Source: Sulfuriferula multivorans (GTDB lineage Bacteria; Pseudomonadota; Gammaproteobacteria; Burkholderiales; Thiobacillaceae). From it: 6,312 bases of DNA. A program made the position numbers and the translations under genes. Below are positions 1 through 4,511 of the stretch, one piece after another. Where the stretch lies: assembly GCA_010365175.1 (NCBI GenBank), contig JAAFGW010000176.1, forward strand, positions 1 to 6,312, written 5' to 3'. Under the pieces are notes generated by a model. The model was not told the DNA's origin, made no database searches, and was given only the letters and a program-made list of their open reading frames with translations. Position 1 is the first letter of the stretch. Each line of letters starts with the position of its first letter.

Positions 1-1
1 C

Positions 2-214
2 AAACAGACCGGCTACAAGGGCCGCATCGGCCTGCACGAACTGCTGATTGCCGATGACGGCATCAAGAAGCTCATCCAGGAACGCGCCCGTGTGGCCGAG
101 ATCTTTGCTGCTGCGGTAGAAGGCGGCATGCGCACCCTGAAGATGGACGGCATGGAGAAAGTCATGATGGGCTTGACGGACCTCAAGATGGTGCGGGCGG
201 TGTGTATTAAGTGA
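2..214 (+). CDS. GspE/PilB-family pilus or type II secretion ATPase, C-terminal end (5' partial)
   Basis: This is the last 70 codons of a hexameric AAA-type ATPase of the T2SSE family, which powers assembly of type IV pili or type II secretion pseudopili at the inner membrane. The gene starts left of the window. What is seen is the conserved C-terminal subdomain: a TGYKGRIGLHELL block at residues 3-15 of the fragment, then an A..GMRTLKMDGMEKVMMGLTD block at about 38-60. These are the usual hallmarks after the Walker and tetracysteine regions, which are outside the window. The frame closes at a TGA at 212-214. A pilin gene lies 1 kb downstream on the same strand, which favours a type IV pilus role. 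The fragment alone does not separate PilB from GspE or from an orphan paralogue, so no symbol is given. Confidence 0.88.
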   Translation, partial: KQTGYKGRIGLHELLIADDGIKKLIQERARVAEIFAAAVEGGMRTLKMDGMEKVMMGLTDLKMVRAVCIK

Positions 215-229
215 TTTTCCAAAAACGTA

Positions 230-258
230 TTGACAATGTGTGTTCGTTTGGCTAGGGT
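230..258 (+). promoter_or_regulatory. Probable sigma-70 promoter of the tacA-tacT operon
   Basis: A perfect -35 hexamer TTGACA lies at 230-235. After a 17-base spacer comes TAGGGT at 253-258, which matches the -10 consensus at the key T1, A2 and T6 positions. Transcription would start near 265, about 25 bases before the antitoxin ATG. The -35 is strong and the -10 weak, as is common where the encoded antitoxin represses its own promoter. Confidence 0.6.
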
Positions 259-260
259 CT

Positions 261-279
261 CAATTGTGTATTCATTGTG
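261..279 (+). promoter_or_regulatory. Candidate RHH antitoxin operator: ATTGTG direct repeats one helical turn apart
   Basis: ATTGTG occurs at 263-268 and again at 274-279, exactly 11 bases apart. An inverted ACAAT half-site lies at 233-237 inside the -35 region. Ribbon-helix-helix dimers commonly bind short repeats spaced about one turn apart, and TacA/DUF1778 antitoxins are known to repress their own operons. The position between the predicted -10 and the ribosome binding site suits an autoregulatory operator. Protein binding here is inferred. Confidence 0.4.
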
Positions 280-290
280 AGGACAAAATC

Positions 291-554
291 ATGCGCGACA
301 TCGCCATCAATTTGCGGGCACGTTCCGATCAGCGTGACTTGATTGACCGGGCTGCCGGCGCGCTTGGCAGGAACCGCTCTGATTTCATGCTGGAGGCGGC
401 ATGCGAAAAAGCCCAAGCCATCGTTTTAGATCGCACCCTTTTTGCACTCGACAAAATGGCCTTTGAGCGATTTAACGCCTTGCTGGATGCGTCGATCGAA
501 GCCAATCCCGCCCTGGATCGATTGCTCGCAAGGCGTCCGCAGTGGGCGAAATAA
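291..554 (+). CDS. TacA-like type II antitoxin (DUF1778, ribbon-helix-helix)
   Basis: Antitoxin of a GNAT-RHH toxin-antitoxin pair. It binds and neutralises the acetyltransferase encoded next and represses the operon. The 87-residue product has the DUF1778 layout: a short DNA-contacting strand IAINLRAR at residues 4-11, helix one DQRDLIDRAAGALG at 13-26, helix two beginning NRSDFMLEAA at 28-37, and a longer C-terminal tail (about 48-87) that in this family wraps the toxin. The ATG at 291 was chosen over the longer frame opening at 240 because TGAGGA lies 7 bases upstream and because family members begin right at the first strand. It overlaps the toxin gene by 13 bases, which implies coupled translation. 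Family assignment is firm; no exact orthologue is claimed. Confidence 0.92.
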   Translation: MRDIAINLRARSDQRDLIDRAAGALGRNRSDFMLEAACEKAQAIVLDRTLFALDKMAFERFNALLDASIEANPALDRLLARRPQWAK

Positions 555-1039
555 GGTTGTTGAATGCGCCGACCTCGCTCCGCTCCGAACACGGTTTGAC
601 GACATTTGACTGTAGCGAACCCGTTATGAATGATTGGCTCAAACGGCGTGCATTGGGCAATCAATCAACGGGCGCATCGCGAACCTTTGTCGTGACAGAT
701 GACGCGCTTGTAGTACGCGGTTACTACGCGTTGGCGGCCGGCGCGGTCGACCATATCGTCGCTGTCAGCGCTATTCTGCGCAACATGCCCGATCCGGTGC
801 CGGTCATGGTGCTTGGTCGTCTGGCCGTTGATCGCACGTGCCACCGCAAAGGAGTCGGTGCTGATTTGCTCCAGGACGCCATTCTGCGCACCGTCCGCCC
901 GGCGCGGGAAATCGGAATCCGGGCATTGGTCGTGCATGCCTTGCATGATCAAGCCCGCAAGTTCTATCTTCATCACGGATTTAGCGAGTCTGCCATCGAC
1001 CCACTGGTGCTGATGATCTGCATTAATCTGAACTCGTGA
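542..1039 (+). CDS. TacT-like GNAT acetyltransferase toxin
   Basis: Toxin partner of the upstream RHH antitoxin. Characterised relatives (TacT, AtaT, ItaT) use acetyl-CoA to acetylate the amino group of aminoacyl-tRNAs and so block translation; the tRNA targeted here cannot be read from sequence. The 165-residue protein fits the family length. Visible are the N-terminal FDCSEPVMNDWLKRRA segment (residues 22-37), the GASRTFVV strand (44-51), the acetyl-CoA pyrophosphate loop CHRKGVGADLL (100-110) after GRLAVD, and the C-terminal KFYLHHGF (140-147), whose Tyr142 matches the catalytic tyrosine position. The GTG start at 542 is preceded by AAGG at 530-533 and overlaps the antitoxin stop. A histidine stands where the first loop residue is usually Gln or Arg, but the glycines are intact, so activity is plausible. 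Confidence 0.92.
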   Translation: MGEIRLLNAPTSLRSEHGLTTFDCSEPVMNDWLKRRALGNQSTGASRTFVVTDDALVVRGYYALAAGAVDHIVAVSAILRNMPDPVPVMVLGRLAVDRTCHRKGVGADLLQDAILRTVRPAREIGIRALVVHALHDQARKFYLHHGFSESAIDPLVLMICINLNS

Positions 1040-1105
1040 TCGTGTCGAGGCTGGCGGGCACTCGCGCCTTGGCGAAACGGTTTTGCGTGAGGCGTCACAA
1101 AAAGA

Positions 1106-1154
1106 TGACAAAGGCAGTTCGACAAAAATGTCACGTCGGAGCTGATGAATGACA
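1106..1154 (+). promoter_or_regulatory. GACA/TGTC repeat cluster, candidate PilR enhancer region
   Basis: Four short related sites lie close together: TGACA at 1106-1110, the inverted pair GACA-AAAA-TGTC at 1121-1132, and TGACA at 1150-1154. They fall roughly 95-145 bases before the predicted pilA transcription start. That is the distance range at which bacterial enhancer-binding proteins such as PilR act on sigma-54 promoters. The PilR sites described in Pseudomonas aeruginosa are also TGTC-containing repeats. The assignment is inference from position and motif. Confidence 0.35.
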
Positions 1155-1192
1155 CGCAACGTCGCGTTTAAGCGTGAATCGGGGGATTTCTC

Positions 1193-1225
1193 GGCTAAAC
1201 CGGCCAATTCGGGGGCGGTTTAGCC
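1193..1225 (+). repeat. Perfect 10-bp inverted repeat abutting the pilA promoter
   Basis: GGCTAAACCG at 1193-1202 is the exact reverse complement of CGGTTTAGCC at 1216-1225, separated by 13 bases. The right arm ends one base before the TGGCAC of the -24 element. There is no T-run, so an intrinsic terminator for the upstream toxin operon is unlikely. A dimeric regulator site or a cruciform that modulates RNA polymerase access is more plausible. Confidence 0.7.
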
Positions 1226-1241
1226 TGGCACGAAAGCTGCT
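1226..1241 (+). promoter_or_regulatory. Sigma-54 (-24/-12) promoter of pilA
   Basis: TGGCACG at 1226-1232, four bases, then CTGCT at 1237-1241 match the RpoN consensus TGGCACG-N4-TTGCW with one mismatch. The invariant GG (1227-1228) and GC (1239-1240) dinucleotides are separated by the required 10 bases. Transcription should begin near 1252, giving a leader of about 40 bases before the pilin ATG. RpoN with the PilS-PilR two-component system is the established control of major pilin genes in several proteobacteria. PilR control here is inferred. Confidence 0.8.
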
Positions 1242-1291
1242 GAATGAAAGTGTCCAGTTTTTATTACCTGTTTTTCACTTAGGAGCTATTC

Positions 1292-1702
1292 ATGAAGCGT
1301 TCTCTACAAAAGGGTTTTACCCTGATCGAACTGATGATCGTGGTTGCGATTATTGGTATTTTGGCTGCTGTGGCTTTGCCGGCTTATCAGGATTACACGG
1401 TGCGTGCAAAGGTGACTGAAGTTATTTTGGCGGCTTCTGCGGGCAAGACAAACGTTGCCGAGGCGGCAGCAACAATAGGTGGCACGACTATGCCCGTCTC
1501 CGTTGACATGGATTCAATGTCATCCAAGTTTGTTAAGTCCACCGCATACGGCAGTGGTGTTATCACGGCGACAGCCCAAGGGGACACGAATATTGACACA
1601 AAAACCATTACTATGACCGGCACACTATCATCTATTGGTCAAGTGACTTGGGTTTGCGCTGGAACCATTCTGGCAAAGTACCGTCCAGCTTCGTGCAAGT
1701 AA
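1292..1702 (+). CDS. pilA: Type IVa major pilin PilA
   Basis: Structural subunit of the type IV pilus, used for adhesion, twitching and DNA uptake. The 136-residue prepilin has a short basic leader MKRSLQKG cut by prepilin peptidase PilD before Phe9. That gives a 128-residue mature protein with the conserved FTLIELMIVVAIIGILAAVALPAYQDY helix start; Glu5 of the mature chain is Glu13 here. Residues 9-32 form the hydrophobic membrane and polymerisation helix. Cys122 and Cys135 near the end would form the usual disulfide-bonded D-region loop. The middle (about 55-118) is rich in Ser, Thr, Ala and Gly and is the variable surface domain. The start is clear: AGGAG at 1281-1285 lies 6 bases before the ATG. 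It is driven by the sigma-54 promoter and closed by an intrinsic terminator. Confidence 0.95.
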   Translation: MKRSLQKGFTLIELMIVVAIIGILAAVALPAYQDYTVRAKVTEVILAASAGKTNVAEAAATIGGTTMPVSVDMDSMSSKFVKSTAYGSGVITATAQGDTNIDTKTITMTGTLSSIGQVTWVCAGTILAKYRPASCK

Positions 1703-1723
1703 ACACGTCTAATTGATGCAACT

Positions 1724-1750
1724 AGCCCCTTCACAGGGGCTTTTCTATTT
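1724..1750 (+). terminator. Intrinsic terminator after pilA
   Basis: A perfect 7-bp stem, AGCCCCT (1724-1730) with AGGGGCT (1735-1741), encloses a TCAC tetraloop and runs into TTTTCTATTT. It ends 10 bases before the first ATG of the next gene. It should stop most strong pilA transcription while letting some readthrough reach the ligase gene. Confidence 0.88.
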
Positions 1751-1759
1751 CAATATCGA

Positions 1760-3514
1760 ATGAGGCTTTACACAGATTCATTTGTGGCCACTACATTAAA
1801 TGTAACCGGGGGAGTTAAGCCCGATCCGATGTGGATAGAGGGCATAACGTGGCCCGGGATATGGGCAATTTTTTTGGCCGTGGGGTGGCTTTTGCCCAAC
1901 CATTACCAGCCATGGATCGCGTTTCACACGGATGCATGGGTTGCTTGGATGTTCGCCCTAGCCGGTGGCGCTGTCGTTATACGTTACCGAAATCAAATTG
2001 AATGGACGTGTCTAACTGTCACAGCGGCAGTCGTCACACTGATTCCTGTTGTGCAATACGCCAGCGGGCTAATTTTGTTCTCTGGTCAGGCATGGGTCAG
2101 TACTGCATATCTACTAGGTTTTTTGTTGAGTCTGCTTGTCGGCGTTCGATGGGAAAAAAATCAGCCTGAACAAGCCATCAATGCTCTGTTTTTTGCCATT
2201 TGCCTGGCCTGCGTGGTATCCGTCGGCATGCAGTTGTACCAATGGCTGTCGCTCAGCGGAGCGGACATCTGGATTGTGCCGCTGGCTTCAAATCGCCCCT
2301 TTGCCAACCTTGTCCAGCCTAATCAAATGGCCACCTTCCTGTTGTGGGGGCTGATTGCCATCGCTTGGTTTGTTCAACACCAAAAACTCGGAGGGGCGAC
2401 TGCAGTATTTTTGGCGATGTATTTTCTGTTCGGGTTGGCACTGACACAATCCCGAACGGCGATTCTGGCCATTGCCCTTGTCGCGATTGCTGGCTGGTAC
2501 TGGCGGACCTTGTGGTACACAAAAACCAGGCTGTGTATCGCCGCAGGGCTGGTCATTTTTTTTATCGCTTGCCTGTTTAGCATTGGCCCGCTCAGCGATG
2601 CCATGTTATTTGATAAGCGATTTGACCCGATTGAACGGATGTCGGGCTCCGATATTCGGCTAGCGGCTTACTCTCTCTTTGCGGATGCGGCCTTACGACG
2701 ACCATTGTGGGGGTATGGGTGGACAGCACTCGGGCCGGTTCAACTTTCGGTTGCGGAAAACCACGTCCAGCTGGGCGGCATCTTTCAACAGTCACATAAC
2801 ATTTTTCTTGATCTGATCTTATGGGCTGGAATACCGGTCGGCGTGCTGATTGCCTTGACATTGCTTCGCTGGTTTTACCGTCAGTTCAAAAACGTTGTGC
2901 GCGTTGAAGAGGCCTTGCTTGTGCTATTTGTGGGCGTAGTCTGGTGGCATGCCATGCTGGAGTTGCCGCTCCACTACGCCTACATGTTGCTACCAACCGG
3001 ACTGGTCATGGGCGTTTTGGGTGCCCGATCTGCGGAGCCAGTCTTGTTTCGAACGGGGCGCTTGTCTCTGGTGGTTTTGTTGATCTCTGCCACGTGTCTG
3101 CTCGCAGTCATCACGCGAGACTACATGCGTATGGAAGCAGATTTTGAGGCGCTCCGTTTCGAGCGTGCTTACAAAATGCAACCGCCTGCTAAGCCGCCTC
3201 AAACCTTGGTGCTTTCGCAATTGGAAACCTTTATACGACTTGGAAGAATGTCGCCACGATCTGGAATGAATCAACAAGAGTTGAACTGGATGCGTGATGC
3301 TGCGGATGCGTTTCCCAGTCCATCCAATCAATATGTATACACAAAAGCACTGGCTATTAACGGCTTTCCTGAACAGGCACAGACGAGGATGAAAAAACTA
3401 TCGAAAGTGATGACATCCAATGACTACGAGTATCTGGGTAAGGTCTGGGCAAACGAGAGCAAGACCAATCATCAACTCGGCGAAAAAGTATGGCTAGTGG
3501 TGCCAGGTAATTAG
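1760..3514 (+). CDS. PglL/TfpO-like pilin O-oligosaccharyltransferase (Wzy/O-antigen ligase superfamily)
   Basis: Polytopic inner-membrane ligase that transfers lipid-linked glycan to Ser/Thr of pilin or other exported proteins in the periplasm. The 584-residue frame shows the PglL N-terminal signature WLLPNHYQPWIAFH (residues 43-56), about ten hydrophobic segments up to about 450, and the Wzy_C core with NLVQPNQMATFLLWG (183-197) and LTQSRTAIL (228-236). Next come the large periplasmic loop with QQSHNIFLDLILWAG (343-357), whose His346 matches the conserved ligase histidine, and ELPLHYAYMLLPTG (401-414). A soluble C-terminal region follows (about 455-584; Wzy_C_2-like). It directly follows pilA, the arrangement seen for dedicated pilin ligases. 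The start is uncertain: neither ATG 1760 nor the in-frame ATG 1829 (residue 24) has a well-placed ribosome site, and the shorter form fits family N-termini better. It is more AT-rich than the ubiXD genes. WaaL or Wzy would be alternatives, but the PNHY motif argues for PglL. Confidence 0.88.
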   Translation: MRLYTDSFVATTLNVTGGVKPDPMWIEGITWPGIWAIFLAVGWLLPNHYQPWIAFHTDAWVAWMFALAGGAVVIRYRNQIEWTCLTVTAAVVTLIPVVQYASGLILFSGQAWVSTAYLLGFLLSLLVGVRWEKNQPEQAINALFFAICLACVVSVGMQLYQWLSLSGADIWIVPLASNRPFANLVQPNQMATFLLWGLIAIAWFVQHQKLGGATAVFLAMYFLFGLALTQSRTAILAIALVAIAGWYWRTLWYTKTRLCIAAGLVIFFIACLFSIGPLSDAMLFDKRFDPIERMSGSDIRLAAYSLFADAALRRPLWGYGWTALGPVQLSVAENHVQLGGIFQQSHNIFLDLILWAGIPVGVLIALTLLRWFYRQFKNVVRVEEALLVLFVGVVWWHAMLELPLHYAYMLLPTGLVMGVLGARSAEPVLFRTGRLSLVVLLISATCLLAVITRDYMRMEADFEALRFERAYKMQPPAKPPQTLVLSQLETFIRLGRMSPRSGMNQQELNWMRDAADAFPSPSNQYVYTKALAINGFPEQAQTRMKKLSKVMTSNDYEYLGKVWANESKTNHQLGEKVWLVVPGN

Positions 3515-3517
3515 GGC

Positions 3518-3647
3518 AACTAGGGTCAGATACCAATTCAATTCCATGATCGATGGTGACATCGAATCCACAGTCGAAATTTGCACGATATTAGTCTTAA
3601 GCCCTTGTATTTATTGCGAACGTAGCTATTTAATACATAGCAAATGA
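3518..3647 (+). repeat. Diverged ~130-bp direct repeat, left copy
   Basis: This begins four bases after the ligase stop codon. Its first 21 bases (3518-3538) match the right copy at 18 of 21 positions, and the block 3601-3617 matches 4444-4460 at 15 of 17. The two blocks lie 83 and 84 bases into their copies, so overall geometry is kept while the middle has diverged, apart from a shared CGAA(A)TTTG. Near its end is a hairpin, GCTAT (3625-3629) with ATAGC (3637-3641) and a 7-base loop. The element type is unknown to me. The TAGGGTCA...CCAATT head resembles the interspersed repeats often found near TA modules and REP-type transposases. Confidence 0.62.
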
Positions 3648-3727
3648 TTTGTAATCCTCGCAGTACCGTCCTCGGGCGTGGTCGCGGCGCGCTCCTTCTG
3701 GTCGTCTTGCCGCTTGCCGTCAAACGG

Positions 3728-3733
3728 TATAGA
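3728..3733 (+). promoter_or_regulatory. Possible -10 element of the decayed higBA module
   Basis: TATAGA at 3728-3733 is one base from TATAAT. A poor -35 candidate CTTGCC lies at 3706-3711 with a 16-base spacer. It would start transcription near 3740, almost on the remnant of the higB start. No ribosome binding site follows. The call is weak. Confidence 0.25.
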
Positions 3734-3741
3734 TTTCCCCC

Positions 3742-4020
3742 ACAATCCAGTCGTCAAATCGTCCTGATGCGCAGGCCCTTTTTGAAACCGGCGAGTCCAG
3801 ACGATTTGCCACTATCAAGCAAGTGGCCGAGCGCAAATTGACGCAGTTGGCAGGCGCGGCCACGATTGAGTTTTTGAGGTCACCGCCTGTTAGCCATCTT
3901 GAGTCAGTGGCTGGGGACCGCGCGGGGCAGCACAGCATCCGCATCAACCAACAATGGCGTGTTTGTTTCGTATGGACGGCGGATAGTCCAACTGAGGTCG
4001 AAATTATTGATTACCACTGA
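3742..4020 (+). pseudogene. higB: higB-like RelE/ParE-superfamily toxin, start codon lost
   Basis: HigB toxins cut mRNA on the ribosome. The frame is open from 3733 to the TGA at 4018-4020, and from 3742 it encodes 92 codons, the usual HigB length. Family features include DAQALFETGESRRF (9-22), VAERKLTQLAGA (28-39) and a well-kept core DRAGQHSIRINQQWRVCFVW (59-78) ending EVEIIDYH. The codon where ATG is expected is ACA, followed by IQSSNRPDA where relatives read roughly I.SF...D. No ATG occurs in frame; the first usual start is GTG at 3823, which would give only 65 residues and lose the first helix. There is no ribosome site before either position. The family PPGN.LE motif reads PPVSHLE. This is best read as an inactivated or expression-silent toxin; a rare ATT/ATC start is the alternative. 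The antitoxin gene starts 24 bases downstream. Confidence 0.66.
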
Positions 4021-4044
4021 ATTTTCGATGCCAAGGGGAGCAAC

Positions 4045-4335
4045 ATGATCAAAAATAGAATGCGGCCGGTCCATCCTGGCGAAATCTTGCGCAAGGACTT
4101 TCTCAAGCCGCTCAACATGAGCGCCAACGCGCTGTCGAAGGCGCTACATGTGCCGCCTTGGCGCATCAACAATATCGTGCTGGAGCGGCGTGGCGTGACG
4201 CCAGGCACGGTCCTGCGCCTCGCGCGCTTCTTTGGCGGCGATGCCCAGTCGTGGCTCAATTTGCAGCAATGCGCGACCTCAAACTGGCAGCGCGGCAGAA
4301 GTCCAAGCAAATCTAGGCTGAGATCGAACCGCTGA
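4045..4335 (+). CDS. higA: HigA-family HTH antitoxin with frameshifted C-terminus
   Basis: HigA antitoxins bind the HigB nuclease and repress the operon through a helix-turn-helix. Residues 1-75 are typical: MRPVHPGEILRKDFLKPLNMSANALSKALHVPPWRINNIVLERRGVTPGTVLRLARFFGG and on to SWLNLQQ. AGGGGAG at 4034-4040 provides a good ribosome site for ATG 4045. After residue 75 the frame gives CATSNWQRGRSPSKSR..., unlike the family. Two bases over, from 4272, the DNA reads RDLKLAARQKSKQI, stop (TAG at 4314-4316), AEIEPLTLAA, TAA at 4347-4349, which is the expected HigA tail. An extra GC in the TGCGCGAC stretch (4270-4276) therefore shifted the frame, and the old frame also has a nonsense codon. The HTH is complete, so DNA binding may persist, but the gene is probably decaying together with higB. 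Confidence 0.8.
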   Translation: MIKNRMRPVHPGEILRKDFLKPLNMSANALSKALHVPPWRINNIVLERRGVTPGTVLRLARFFGGDAQSWLNLQQCATSNWQRGRSPSKSRLRSNR

Positions 4336-4359
4336 CGCTGGCAGCATAAGCGTGAGCGT

Positions 4360-4491
4360 AATTAGGGTCAAATTCCAATTAAGTTCTTAGTCGCGGTCGT
4401 TTCGAATTTGCATCAACCCGAATTTGAAACAAACTGCCTGCTGGCCCTCGTATTCATTGCTTAACTCGCTATTAACTTGGTAGCGAATTGA
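4360..4491 (+). repeat. Diverged ~130-bp direct repeat, right copy
   Basis: This starts 10 bases after the ancestral higA stop (4347-4349) and ends 20 bases before the ubiD stop. The head 4360-4380 and tail block 4444-4460 match the left copy at equivalent offsets. Its hairpin TCGCTAT (4466-4472) with GTAGCGA (4480-4486) has the same 7-base loop as the left copy and a longer stem with one T-G pair. With the left copy it brackets the higBA remnant in the same orientation. The rest of the 176-base stretch between the shifted higA frame and ubiD holds the out-of-frame higA tail and nothing else I can identify. Confidence 0.62.
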
Positions 4492-4511
4492 GCAGTGCGC
4501 TCGAAATGCGC

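Noticed and set aside
1040..1192. Terminator or small gene after tacT
   Set aside because: No GC stem followed by a T-run is present, and the short frames show no ribosome site or family features.
1174..1419. Open frame of 81 codons running from the pilA promoter region into pilA
   Set aside because: It covers the inverted repeat and the sigma-54 promoter and overlaps the certain pilin gene in another frame.
1869..2563. Homopolymer runs in the ligase gene (T7 at 1869-1875, A7 at 2154-2160, T8 at 2556-2563) as phase-variation switches
   Set aside because: The runs are short and fall where Phe, Ile and Lys codons are expected in a membrane protein. They are below the lengths that usually drive high-rate slippage.
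3644..3841. Open frame of 65 codons upstream of and overlapping higB
   Set aside because: It runs out of frame with the clear HigB residues, shows no domain, and starts at the end of the left repeat.
4360..4491. The repeat as an integron attC site carrying a TA cassette
   Set aside because: GCTTAAC at 4459-4465 fits RYYYAAC, but no matching GTTRRRY end is found and the left copy lacks the motif.
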